Source: Gigaspora rosea
Taxonomy: Eukaryota > Glomeromycota > Glomeromycetes > Diversisporales > Gigasporaceae
Length of the DNA: 64,000 bases
Reading direction: 5' to 3'
Assembly: GCA_003550325.1 (NCBI GenBank)
Contig: QKWP01000350.1
Location: 146,400-210,399 of the forward strand
The first letter of the stretch is position 1. The number at the start of each line of letters is the position of its first letter. The notes beneath the pieces are model-generated. The model saw nothing but the letters and a program-made list of their open reading frames with translations, ran no database searches and was not told where the DNA came from. Positions 11,471 through 21,880 of this stretch are shown here, in pieces. The translations under genes and the position numbers were made by a program.

Positions 11471-12034
11471 GTGGTAAGTTGAGTGTGTTTGTATGCAATC
11501 TTGTGATGAAAATAATATAATACCTACAGTACTATAAAAAAAATAATTATATTATAAATTTATATTTTATTATATATTAAAATAAATATTGTAATAATAA
11601 AATAAAAATAATTAGAAATTTAGCAATTTTCTAATGTAATGTGTTTTCTTTAATAAAAAAATATATAAAAAACCATGATATAGCAAATTTATTGATTAAT
11701 ATTCTGCGCAAATTTTTAATTTTTACAGATTTTTAAAATTTTTTTTTATTGATAGCAGATTTTTAATAATTGATTTTTTAAACCATTTGAGCAAATCTGC
11801 ACTATAAAAACTTTTCTGATAATAAAATTTTATACTATAACTGAGGTTAGGATTTTAATTTGCCTATTTTTTTAATTTTTGATTATAAGATATAAATTTT
11901 GTATACTAATCTTATAAAAAAGTCTTGCGTACAGCAATTAATAAAAATTTGAAAGTCACTTTACCTATCTATATATTGTTCGGGGTCCTATTAGAGCCTC
12001 TTATTCATATTTGTTATTCGAATAATAGTCTTAT

Positions 12035-12225
12035 TTGGCAAATATTCGAATAACTGTTTAAAATGTTTCAAATAATTATTTAGCAAATAATATGAATAAA
12101 TAAACTTTATTCAAATAAGTTATATTTATTCAAATAAGTGTAACTTATTCGAATAAGTGTAACTTATTTGAATAAGTGTAACTTATTCGAATAAGTACTG
12201 TATAACTTATTCGAATAATAATAAC
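12035..12225. repeat. Array of the palindrome TTATTCGAATAA
   Basis: Repeated units of about 20 bases, GTAACTTATTCGAATAA, each self-complementary, with TTATTTGAATAA variants. A related, looser array occurs at 20080-20240. Both abut AGAGCCTCTTATTC-like or its approximate complement GAATAAGGAATCTGTAAGCTC, so they may mark two ends of one older insertion. Confidence 0.65.
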
Positions 12226-12229
12226 AATA

Positions 12230-12600
12230 ATAATAATGAAAAGTCTGTCAACAAAGTGACAGGGCAATCATTATTGTGAGAGCAGGTGACTTTATGACTG
12301 GTCATATACAGGTTTTTTTATGTATTCTTTTATGGTTATTCTTTGATTATTGTTGTAATATTTTTGTAACTTGTATGTACAGATAATTTTGGATTTGCAT
12401 ATGATTTTGAAATTTATATTATGATTTTTGTTAGATCGATAATAGGGATAATGGCTATAACCAAGTATAAACCAGTATTACAAAAGGAGTATTTAAGATC
12501 AATGATCTCAGTGAAGAAGGCTATCTTTTTCTTCACTATTGCTCACCTTTTAAAGTTTGGCTCTATCATTTTCACTATATACATTTCAATTTGTTTAAAA
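12230..12600 (+). repeat. Degenerate repeat unit, copy 1 of 3
   Basis: Begins at TGAAAAGTCTGTCAACAAAG and runs through GTGACAGG, CAGGTTTTTTTATGTATTC, GTAACTTGTATGTACAG and AGTGAAGAAGGCTATC. The same succession is found at 15428-15800 and 17365-17730. Short open frames here are not conserved between copies. Each copy is followed downstream by units of the 44-bp minisatellite family. I cannot name the ancestral element. Confidence 0.75.
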
Positions 12601-13059
12601 AAAAAAAATCCATAAAGAAACTTTAATATGTTAAAAAACTGTATAGAGCAAGTAGTATTTTAATACATAATGTTGAGTATGTCTACGAATCACACAATGC
12701 ATGCTGGGAGTTGGACGAAATGATCTTGAAAAAGAAGGCTATCTCTATCGTTTTCACCTATACATTTTGCTAAAAGCATTATTTTAAATCTAATAACTGT
12801 AGTTACGACATTATATTAAATAGTTAAATAGTGATTATAAGTAGCTTCGAGACTACAGTAGTGGTACACAAACCATTTATTTTTTTTCGTAGCTACTATA
12901 GCTCAATGACTTCCTCTGGCTTCATAACCATAGTAGCAGTTCAAGGGTCTTTTGCTTTTAGTTCGCGCTATAGTATGATAGTTCAAGAGTCCTTTTTTTG
13001 GGTTTCTAAGTTGCAATAGCAGTTCAAGAATTTTTTGTTTGCAGCTCTGTGGTTAGAGT

Positions 13060-13262
13060 AACATGCAAAAAAAAAAGGCACAAAGAAGGCATCCAATTAT
13101 TATCAAATATCTGCAGATATAGGGCATTCTGATTGAATATATAACGTTGGATATTGTTATGAAAATGAAGAAGTTGAAAAAGATATAAAGAAGGCTTTCA
13201 AATATTGCCAAAAATCTGTAGATATGGGACATATAGATAGAATATTTAATGAACTTTGTTTT
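13060..13262 (+). pseudogene. Sel1-repeat protein relic (left of the hAT insertion)
   Basis: In one frame the sequence reads with Sel1/TPR-like spacing: KKASNYYQISADIGHSD, an in-frame stop, then YNVGYCYENEEVEKDIKKAF and KYCQKSVDMGH. The pattern G-YCY-N---V-KD-KKAF-Y-KSAD-GH is typical of Sel1 repeats, which are abundant in fungi. At least one stop interrupts it and no start or end can be assigned. More of the same debris may lie to the right of the hAT element. Confidence 0.55.
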
Positions 13263-13346
13263 CACACCTTCTTGTATGTCATCATTAGTCAGAGTTACTG
13301 TACCAAAATTAGGAGTGAACTAACAAAACATGTTGTCGATTTAAGG

Positions 13347-14818
13347 TAGTGTTTCGCACAGATTGGATCAGACGGATATTTTAAAAGATCTGGATCAGAT
13401 CCAAAAACTGGATCGATCCATGTATTAGATCCGAATTCAAATCCAAAGATCCGGATCCAGATCTGAATCCAATATAGTTACACAACTAACATAATATAAT
13501 TAGTTAATATTATGACCCATTTAAGATCTATTGGAACATTTATTAATTTAAAATCGGTGTTTGTAATTATTTTTATTAACGTGAAATTAAATAATTTTAC
13601 AAAATTACTTCGTTACCACTATATAATCAATTTATCTACATTATAAAGGTCATTAAAATTAGCATAACAAATCAAACAATATTGCAGAAATGATTTTATT
13701 AATTTATTAATCTATTATGTTGTACTAGACCCTCGAACTCTACAATGAACTATAATCCTACTCTAACCCTAACTATGAAACATAGTCACTTATCGTACTG
13801 CAATCCTATTACTAATTTCTAACATATTGCCTTTAAACTAACCATTATTATATTACAAAGTTTACTATAAAAAACCCCAACTATTTGCTTAAAAAAAGTT
13901 GAAACCCTCTAATTTATGCCACCATTTCATTAACAACTACTTAGTTAATTACCAAACATTTCTATGCCCAAAAGCAAAAAAAAATACACAAACATACCAG
14001 CTAAACGAAGTATAACTAGTATATGACGATTTCCAAGTAACGACACCAACGTACAATGATTTTAAGCGACGAGAATAAAAACGAAGCACCTATCAAGCAA
14101 CACCTACAGAGCAAAAAACTAAGTACACATACAAAACATGAAGACAAATTATCCATAAGATACTGAAAATGAAAAAAAGATACCGAAAACAACACCAAAA
14201 AAGGTTGACACCAGAAAAATGCACCGCCAATAAATGACAATATCAACAATCTAGCAAAAGAGAAACAAATTCCAGCCCACTAAAAGAGAATATACTGTAA
14301 ATAAGAACACCAAAAAGCACTAATAACGATAACACAGTAATAACCAAAAGGCACTGTTAATAACAGCAATTAGCGAAAGAACCAAAGCACCAACAAACAA
14401 TGATATAACAGTACCAGAGAACAATAACCCAAAGGCAAGAAGACCAAAGTGCCAACTCTAGTAAATAATAGTGTAATGACACAACTGACAATTCCAAATG
14501 AAGATGCCAAGAAACAGCAATAAATAGCGGTACCAACGATGATACTAGAAAAGAAAATTAGAAAAAAAATATAACTTATTATAATAAAAAAAACTTATCT
14601 GATTAATCTAATGTAGCCATTACACAAGATCAGTTATATTAACCAATCAGAGTCTACAAAATACAACTAATCAGTGTGAACAGATCCAAAAGGATCCAAA
14701 TAGATCTTCAGATCGGATCCTCTGGATCCAGCAGATCTTATAAATCATAGATCCAATTTGATCTGAGCACTGGATCCGGATCGCATTCGGATTTCAGATC
14801 GGATCTTATGGAACACTA
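13347..14818. mobile_element. hAT-type non-autonomous transposon, 1.47 kb, perfect 8-bp TSD
   Basis: The 8-bp direct repeat ATTTAAGG is at 13339-13346 and 14819-14826. Termini are TAGTGTTTCGCACAGAT on the left and its imperfect complement ending GGAACACTA on the right. An 8-bp duplication plus a TAGTGTT end is the hallmark of the hAT superfamily. Dense GGATCC/AGATCC palindromes lie just inside both ends (13360-13470 and 14680-14805), as expected for subterminal transposase-binding repeats. The interior is AT-rich. It holds CTAACCCTAAC near 13761 and an A-rich ACCAA/GCACC repeat (14030-14560) resembling the tandem repeat at 44.1-44.8 kb. No transposase frame is intact. Confidence 0.88.
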
Positions 14819-14826
14819 ATTTAAGG

Positions 14827-15015
14827 GTTATAAGAATATATCTTTTGGTATTAAATGCTAAAGAACAATCTTTATTACTCCCTTGGGTTTTATTTGCCTA
14901 ATTGGGATAAGGATAGAGTTAAAAATTGGCTTCATAAAGAAGGATATAATACCAATACCTTCCTTGGGTTTGACGACTAAAAAGTATTAGAGTTAAGAAG
15001 AATGAAAAAGGCATT
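14827..15015 (+). pseudogene. Possible Sel1-type relic (right of the hAT insertion)
   Basis: A frame reads DKDRVKNWLHKEGYNTN and, after a stop, LRRMKKAFEIAVQG. It resembles the linker between Sel1 units and then runs directly into the minisatellite. It could be the continuation of 13060-13262 across the transposon, since the target duplication shows the two flanks were once adjacent. Confidence 0.35.
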
Positions 15016-15240
15016 TGAAATAGCAGTGCAAGGTCCTCATGTTGTAATTAGGCTCTGTGATTGACCTTATGTTGATAATTAGGCACCACGGCTGCAATAG
15101 CAGTCCAAGGAACTTAGGTTGTTCACAGCTGCAATAGCAGTGCAAGGATCTCATATTGTGATTAGGCTCTTGATTGCAATAGCAGTGCAAGAACCTCATG
15201 TTGTAATTAGATTCTGCGGCTGCTATAGCAGTAGCACAAC
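15015..15240. repeat. Minisatellite, about five units of the GCAGTGCAAGG family
   Basis: Units of about 44 bases contain GCTGCAATAGCAGTGCAAGG followed by ...CTCATGTTGTAATTAG. This is a diverged relative of the main array at 17741-18330. Confidence 0.7.
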
Positions 15241-15427
15241 AGCTGCAATAAAAGCAGGTTTATCTTTGGTACAAATACAGGCTATAGGAGGTTGGAACAA
15301 CAAAGCAGTTATGTTATACTAGAACAAAGAGTTACAGTTTTCAAAAAGATGGGTTTTGCTAGCTAGGATCCTCTTTTATCCCATATGTTTTTCAGATTTG
15401 TAAATAAAAAAATCAGTCAGTTGTGAT

Positions 15428-15800
15428 CGAGCAATAATAATGAAAAGCCTGTCAACAAAGTGACAGGACGATTATTATTGCGAGAGCAGATGACTTTATA
15501 ACCAGTCATGTGCAGGTTTTTTTATGTATCCTTTTATAGTTATTTTTGATTATTGTTATAATATTTTGTAACTTGTATGTACAGATAATTTTGGATTTGT
15601 ATATGATTTTGAAATTTATATTATGATTATTGTTAGATTAGTAATAGGAATAATGGCTATAGCCAAGTATGAACTACTATTATGGGAGGAGTATTTAAGG
15701 TCAATAATCTCAGTGAAGAAGGCTATCTTTCTTTTCGCTATCGCTCGCCTTGTAAAGGCTGGCTCTATCATTTTTTTTACCCACTCGAAGTCAAGCAAGC
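15428..15800 (+). repeat. Degenerate repeat unit, copy 2 of 3
   Basis: Starts with TGAAAAGCCTGTCAACAAAG and matches copies 1 and 3 over several hundred bases. It is preceded by GATTTGTAAATAAAAAAATC, which also ends copy 3 near 18770, showing that whole units were duplicated in tandem. One minisatellite unit follows at 15815-15860 before the inserted element. Confidence 0.75.
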
Positions 15801-15867
15801 AGTGTTGTTATATCATGCTCTATGGCTGTATTTGCAGTGCAAAGACCTGTGTCTGTTTTGGTTAGAG

Positions 15868-17092
15868 GTTAGACCCAGATGCAAAATTGTCATCCGAGGT
15901 ACCCGTGTGATTTGAAATCGGGTGACCCAGGTGAAAAACGGGTTGCATATAAGTCCTGGTGTTGAGAAGTGAACCTCTTCAAACTGTGAACAGATCACAA
16001 GATCAAAGTATAATTAATACACATGCCAGTAATGATTACTATATGTGCGAAAAATTGGAGCATTCAGTCAACTATGCAAAACAAAAACTATATGCGGTAC
16101 CATATAAGAATTAATTTTTAAGATCTTATGATCAGAATAGTAATCAGATAGTGACGGGGTTATTTATATTTAATTATTAGTAAAGAATATCTTGTGGGCT
16201 TTCGGATGTCTAGAGCAAATAGCTCTATTTTTTCAATTATTTTAATATAATCGATTTTTCAAAGCCTTTATGACAAAGTTACGTTATAAAACCTCATTAC
16301 TCTTACCATTATACTCAGATTAATCTTATTTCTCACTACAAAAGATGTTGCATTTGTTAATTGTTACCCTTTTAATATCTCATTTTTCCCTTTAAAAACT
16401 ATTATTATTGTTCTCGCATTACATAACCTTAAAATTAATACCTTATTGATGCCCTTTCTACATTGTTTCGTAAGCTAACCCTTAAATTGATTGCAAGTGA
16501 TATCCTGATCCAAATAATTCGTGACCTCACATAACTTGCATATATTAATTTTATATGAATTTGATACTGAACATATATGCCTTAACCTGATTGCAAATCA
16601 AAATTTGATTAGAGCCGTGTCATTAATCACCTGATTATTTTTTATCAGAGGTCTACCCCCTCTTCTTTAATATATATATAGTCAGGTTCCTTATATATAA
16701 TTTCACTTTTTTTTACCCCCCTTCCCCTAAAAAATCATCTGATTTTTGTCACTCCCCTTACTATAAACAGCCAATTAGTATATTCAGATGTTATATAAAC
16801 AAATTCTAATGGACGTTTAGAAAAAATTATGTTAGATAATCCTATCTGTACATAATATAAGGCATCATAACATACTGACCTCCCGTTCCTAGTTTTGTGC
16901 TACTACATTGCACACTAATTATTATGCAGTGTAAAATTATTACGGACATTATGGGGATATATCTATAAAACTTAACCAATCGAATGAATACCCTTCTATG
17001 ATCTTAAACCTGATTTTGACACGGGTTGTAAAATCTTGACCCAGGTGAACTGTTTTGACATGGGTGACCCAGTTTACTGCAACCTGGGTCTA
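15868..17092. mobile_element. Element bounded by TTAGACCCAG inverted ends and GGGTGACCC blocks
   Basis: Left TTAGACCCAGATGCA (about 15868) is mirrored by ACTGCAACCTGGGTCTAA (about 17076-17092). Both ends are rich in GGGTGACCCAGGTG-like motifs. It splits a tract of minisatellite units, with GCAGTGCAAAGACC on the left and the next units starting near 17100. The interior is AT-rich, carries a PIF/Harbinger-like MITE (16612-16757), and has no gene. The target duplication is unclear. Confidence 0.5.
16612..16757. mobile_element. PIF/Harbinger-like MITE, copy 1 (TTA target site)
   Basis: A 146-bp element with imperfect inverted ends (GAGCCGTGTCATTAATCACC against GGGGAGTGACAAAAATCAG), flanked by TTA at 16609-16611 and 16758-16760. 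A three-base TWA duplication with GGG-type ends fits PIF/Harbinger. A sister copy is at 23910-24049. Confidence 0.75.
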
Positions 17093-17094
17093 AA

Positions 17095-17260
17095 CTCCAG
17101 TTTTGGCTCTACAGCTACAGTAGTGGTGCAAGGACCTGTTGTGTATCTGGCTCCGTGGCTACAAGTAGCAGTGCAAGGACTAGTTGTATTTGGCTTTGTG
17201 GCTGCAAGTGGCAGCTCAAGGACCAATTTTGGTTTGACTCTGCAGCTACAAGAATGAATC
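17095..17260. repeat. Minisatellite units of the GCAGTGCAAGG family
   Basis: About three units (GGCTCTACAGCTACAGTAG, TGGCTACAAGTAGCAGTGC and similar) continue the array interrupted by the 15868-17092 element. Confidence 0.65.
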
Positions 17261-17364
17261 TCATTTATATTGGCAGGAACACAGTTACCAGTTTCTCTTT
17301 ACAGATATAGGAAGATTTGATGGTTTCCCTCTATAGGAAGGCATTTTTGATCCTTTTCTTGTAG

Positions 17365-17730
17365 AACATACTGAAAAGCCTGTCAATGAAGTGACAGCAC
17401 AATCATTTGTAAAATCAAATATCTCTATGACCAGTCATATTACAGGTTTTTTATATATCCTTTTATAGTTATTCTTTGACTATTGCTGTTATATATTGAA
17501 ACTCGTATTATGGAAAGTATTCTTTTATGGTTATTCTTTGATTATTGTTGTGAGATTTTGTAACCTGTATTTACAAGTAATTTTAGATTTGCATATGATT
17601 TTGAAATTCATATTGTTATAATTATTGTTAGATCAGTAATAGGATAAGGAATAATGGCGCTTACCTTATGAAGGCTGGCTCTATCACCCTCATTTACTCA
17701 CTCAAATTCAAGCAAGCAGTGTTGTTTTTT
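17365..17730 (+). repeat. Degenerate repeat unit, copy 3 of 3
   Basis: Begins TGAAAAGCCTGTCAATGAAG. It carries an internal near-duplication of TATAGTTATTCTTTGA (about 17465 and 17525) not seen in copy 1 or 2. It ends in the large minisatellite. Confidence 0.72.
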
Positions 17731-17740
17731 TGTCATATTA

Positions 17741-18330
17741 GGCTCCATAGCTGCATTGGCAGTGCAAGGACCTGTTGTGTACCTGGCTCTACAGCTGCAA
17801 GTGGCAGTGCAAGAACTAGAAGAGTTGGTTCCGCAGCTGCAGTGGCAGTGCAAGGACCTGTTGTGTACCTGGCTCCATTGCTACAAGTAGCAGTGCAAGG
17901 ACCAGAGGTAGTTGGCTCCATAGCTGCAAGTGGCAGTGCAAGGATCTGTTGTGTACCTTGCTCCACGGCTGCAAGTAGCAGTGCAAGGACCAGAAGTAGT
18001 TGGCTCCATGACTAGTTGTTGTATTTGGCTCCATGGCTACAAGTGGTAGTGCAAGAACCAGTTGTTGTATTTGGCTTTATAGCTGCAAGTAGCATTGCAA
18101 GAACCAGAGGTAGTTGGCTCTGCAGCTACAAGTGGCAGTGCAAGGACCTGTTTTTGTACCTGGCTCTACTGCTTCAAGTAATAGTGCAAGAACCAGTGGT
18201 AGTTGGATCTGCAGCGCAAGCAGCAGTGCAAGGACCAGTTGTTGTATTTGGCTCCACGGCTGCAAGTAGCAGTGCAAAGTCCAGTTGTTGTATTAGCTCC
18301 ACGACTGCAAGTGGCAGTGCAAGGACTATA
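17741..18330. repeat. Main minisatellite, about 14 units of 42-46 bp
   Basis: Each unit starts GGCTCCAYRGCTGCAAGTGG and continues CAGTGCAAGGACC. Units end in one of three suffixes: TGTTGTGTACCT, AGAGGTAGTT or AGTTGTTGTATTT. The order is partly alternating, which suggests higher-order duplication. One unit is truncated near 18000-18025. Open frames on both strands (up to 154 codons on +) reflect a stop-poor repeat and are not supported as genes. Confidence 0.88.
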
Positions 18331-18459
18331 AGAAATGAACCTTGCTCATACCGACAAGAACACATTACCGATTCTCTTTTTAGCTATGAGAAGATTTACA
18401 GTTTTTCTCTATATAAAGGCATATTGGTCTGTGAATGGTTTTTGGATCATCTTTGTACC

Positions 18460-18637
18460 AGGATCCCGAAATATACATAGATAGGTCTGATTATTTTAGG
18501 GTTACTAAAAAAGAAAGATCTGCAGAAAAACTTCAAAAATAAGCAAAAAAATTACTATAAATGAAAAAGATTTGCATAAAAAACCTCAAAAATAAGCAAA
18601 ATCATACCTGACCTATCTATATATATTTCAGGGTCCT
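18460..18637. mobile_element. 178-bp MITE related to the 9509-11989 element
   Basis: Inverted ends begin AGGATCCCGAAATATACATA and, on the complementary strand, AGGACCCTGAAATATATATA. Flanking 8-mers TTTGTACC (18452-18459) and TCTGTACC (18638-18645) match at seven of eight positions. The interior contains two copies of AAAAACCTCAAAAATAAGCA-like sequence. Confidence 0.8.
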
Positions 18638-18830
18638 TCTGTACCTGTAGGACAAGCAAAATATCATAGATGTTCCTTTCATTTACTGTTGTGATATATA
18701 GTGAAAAATATGATTATATATATTAGAGCCAATAAGGGTAGCAAGCCCTTATCCTGTATGTTTTTTAGATTTGTAAATAAAATCGGTCAGTTGGTTTGAA
18801 TAAAGTCAGCTAATTGAGCAATAATAATTC

Positions 18831-20680
18831 AAATAAGAGGCCAAATTTGAATATGATCATCATATAAATTAAATTTTAGCGTTTATTTTAACATGTGCTT
18901 TTGTACTTGTCTTAAATATTTGTAGTTTTAAAAGTATGATCCATACGCATGGTACTGTATACAGTATAATCATATAAATAATTGTATTTTAAAAGTATGA
19001 TCTACACGGTGCCAATTGCTATATCAATATATAAATCAAAAATAAGTATTTGTTATTTGAATAATAGTTATTCAAATAGAATTCAACTAATTTTAACACC
19101 TAGTCAAAGTTATTCCTTAAACTGTAAGCAAATCCAGGCAAATTTGGCTGGAAAATTGCTATAAATATGCTTATAATCTATATTTTTTAAAACTTAAGAT
19201 ATTTAATTAAAATTTTTTTTGATAATAATTGAAAATAAGGATTATATTATAGTAGTATTTAATTTTATATTATAAAAAAAAAATTTTAAGTTGCTAATAA
19301 GCTAAAAATAGACAAATTTTAAAAAATTTTTTATACAAAAAAATTATCTACTTTTTCTTGGCGAACTCTATAAATATTAGCTCTAGCTTCCTGATTTAAT
19401 AGAATGATATAGTTTATAAAAAGGATTACAACTTTTATTATTGCAACTTTTATGATTTACTTGTAAAAATTAGGACTTGTATTAGAAGTGAAAATTTTTT
19501 TTATAGACGGGAACATATAAAATTTAAGAAAATCTAAAGAAAAATTTTATAGTAAAAGTTTTAAAATAAAAACTTTAAACTTTTATTGCTTTAAAGTTTA
19601 TTAATAATTTTAAAAAATTTTTATAATAAAGTTAATAAAATATATTTTAAAGAAAATATTCTATAAATAAAGTATACCCTATATACTTAATAAATTTTTA
19701 TTTTATTTAAAAAAATGTAATATTTTTAAAAAAATCCAGGCAAATTTGCCTGGATTACAGTTTAAGGGATAAATTTTAACCACCCTTTATTTTTATAGAA
19801 GTTTTTTATATAAAAAATTATTCTTTAAAGATTAGGGTTAGGGTATAGGCATATTAAGTTAGAGGATAGATTGATTATTCATATGCAATTTTAGATGCCA
19901 TAAACTTTTATTTAATAGCCCAAAGCTAGTTTCTGTAATAAAATTTTGCGATATTGATAATTTTTTGATTTTTTTCTAAATTTTCTTAAGATTTTTTTTA
20001 TTTTGTTATACAAGATCCTGCGACCTAATTGGTAAATTATAGGGTAGTTACATCACCAAGGGGGCAAGCTAGCAACACTTATTCTAATAAATATATTTAT
20101 TCAAATAATATAATTATTCAAATGACTATATTTATTCAATAACTATATTAGATATTTATTCGAATAATATTAGTTATTTGGTAAATATTCGAATAGATGT
20201 TTGCTAATTCAAATTATTTGAATATTATTCGAATAAGGAATCTGTAAGCTCTACTTCTGATTACATTATAGGCCAAAAACCTTATGTGTACGATTGCAAT
20301 ATACTTTAAGATAATTCAACCATAACGATAGCTACCATATTTAAAATACTTTTGCATTCAAAACCACTTGCAGCAAAAACATTGTTCTTGACTCACCTAA
20401 CCCATATTACTCACTCTGAATAAAAAAAATAATACATATCATTTTATCCATATGATCAATAAGATATTAAATAATTATTAACTAATGAAATATGCAATAT
20501 GAAACTTTATTTCATTTTATTAAATATACAGATTGCTTATTTTTATTGGCTAAACCTGTATAATTGCTAAGGCAAATTTTTAAATAGACTAGAAATTTCT
20601 TTGTCTTAAATATAATATAAATCTAGCTGCGTAATTTTTGTTTTTGTAACTTAATTAGTACAGTCTTTAGATTTTTTTTT
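18831..20680. other. Gene-free AT-rich region
   Basis: No supportable gene. It holds scattered TTATTTGAATAA palindromes (19045-19085, 20080-20240), AATCCAGGCAAATTTG at about 19132 and its relative at about 19733, and ATTAGGGTTAGGGTATAGG at 19836. Confidence 0.6.
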
Positions 20681-20689
20681 TTCCACTTA

Positions 20690-21455
20690 GGCAGTTTCGC
20701 CAGTAATTTATTAAAATACTAAGTATATCGCTACATAATACACTTGTTTACTCCTAATTTGCAAATCCGACATTACCCAGCTGCCTTAAACCCAAGTACA
20801 ACCTGCCGCACTAATTTGAAGACAAGTCTAAAAACTAGAGGCTATATTAAACTAGCCTAAGTGCCACACCATAATGACTTCTTCTCTCCTTCATATTCCT
20901 TTAACTAACAAGGAATTTACTAAGGACAAAATAATTAGAAGGGGTAAACATAAAAAAAATATCAAAAGCCAAGAAAACGAGAGATACAAAAAGAAAAACG
21001 AACAAAAAAGAAAAAAGGAAGAAGAAAACAAAAAAGAAAAAAAACACATGGTAAAGCACGAAGGCTAGTCTAACGAAAAGGAAACAAAAACCAATGGAAA
21101 AAAGAAAAGGGAAACACTATTATAACCTATGGTAGGTTGAATAAAAATTATATAACAAATGCAACTATTGTATATCTCTACTGTAAAGCTACACCTTAAT
21201 TAATATTTTCTTCCGACTATATGACCAACCTTGAATATCCCTATACCATATCGATTGAGTATGTCGTATGGAGTAGCACCGAAACCGTATTCATAAACAA
21301 AACATGTCACGTGATTGCATTCTACTGGGTTCGTCTGAATTTGAAAAAGTAAACAGCTAATCTTTTGGAGGGGGTAAACCAAATCCCCACTTTTTATCGA
21401 AAATTTTGGAAGAAAAGCAGGAAGGCGAAAAAGATGATACAAAGGAATCACTTGT
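20690..21455. repeat. 0.75-kb direct duplication, copy 1
   Basis: Nearly identical to 24413-25159 for about 750 bases, including a minus-strand reading frame (21200-21451). Small indels separate the copies at the left end. The similarity stops at CACTTGTA, two bases before the ambiguous N at 21457. The A-rich part (20940-21060) produces a spurious Lys/Glu-rich frame. Confidence 0.9.
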
Positions 21456-21456
21456 A

Positions 21457-21457
21457 N
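21457..21457. other. Ambiguous base (N) at a repeat border
   Basis: The only non-ACGT base noticed in the window. It falls where the 0.75-kb repeat ends, which is a typical place for an assembly join. Confidence 0.95.
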
Positions 21458-21619
21458 TACTACTTCCTGACTACTGCTATTACCGTATAATTTATAGTAG
21501 AAAATTCTTCAATTTTAAAGTTTACTGCTTTAAAATAACTTTATTTTCACAGAATATCCCTGCTTTATATACATGCCCATTTATATATAACCAGCTTTTC
21601 AGTAGTATATACTACTTAT

Positions 21620-21880
21620 TTTAGCTCTTACAAGATTTATTTTAATCCACAATACTCATATTCAATTTTTCTTTTAGTTTTATACTAATTTCTTACTAAT
21701 TTCTTCCAAATTACTAAACTAGTTAGCCCAGATAGATCAATTATATCTTGGCTTTAAGTACTATTTTCTTTGTTTCTATTTCTGCTGTATAGAGCCTTTT
21801 CTTCTAGTATAATAGTTTTTGACAACTAGGTTAGTAAACCTTCTTTTGCCCCAAAGGCTTTTTGTTTAATTTTAAATTAT
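21620..21880 (-). mobile_element. Diverged internal fragment of the tRNA-derived retroposon
   Basis: On the + strand GCTCTTACAAGATTTATT, CAAATTACTAAACTAGTTAG and TCTTGGCTTTAAGTACT match 31757-31880 of the complete minus-strand copy (31276-32296). The head and tail are not recognisable. Confidence 0.6.

Larger units (their letters stand above)
9509..11989. mobile_element. 2.5-kb non-autonomous DNA transposon with 8-bp target duplications
   Basis: The ends are inverted repeats of about 27-30 bp beginning AGGACCCCGAACTATATATA; the right end is its near-exact complement. They are flanked by a perfect 8-bp direct repeat ATTAGAGC at 9501-9508 and 11990-11997. No transposase reading frame is visible. 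The interior holds an A/T-homopolymer tract (about 9880-10860), a retroposon-like A-rich tail (10085-10260) and a minisatellite (10935-11470). A 178-bp relative with the same ends lies at 18460-18637. An 8-bp duplication fits hAT, P or Merlin superfamilies, but the AGGACCC terminus is not the usual hAT C/TAG start. Confidence 0.85.

Noticed and set aside
16000..18480. Long open frames on both strands (up to 154 codons)
   Set aside because: They follow the 44-bp minisatellite, whose core lacks stops in several frames; unit lengths of 42-46 would shift any real frame.
20874..21068. Lys/Glu-rich frame present in both 0.75-kb duplicates
   Set aside because: A-rich sequence translated in a favourable frame; its N-terminus differs between the copies because of an upstream indel.
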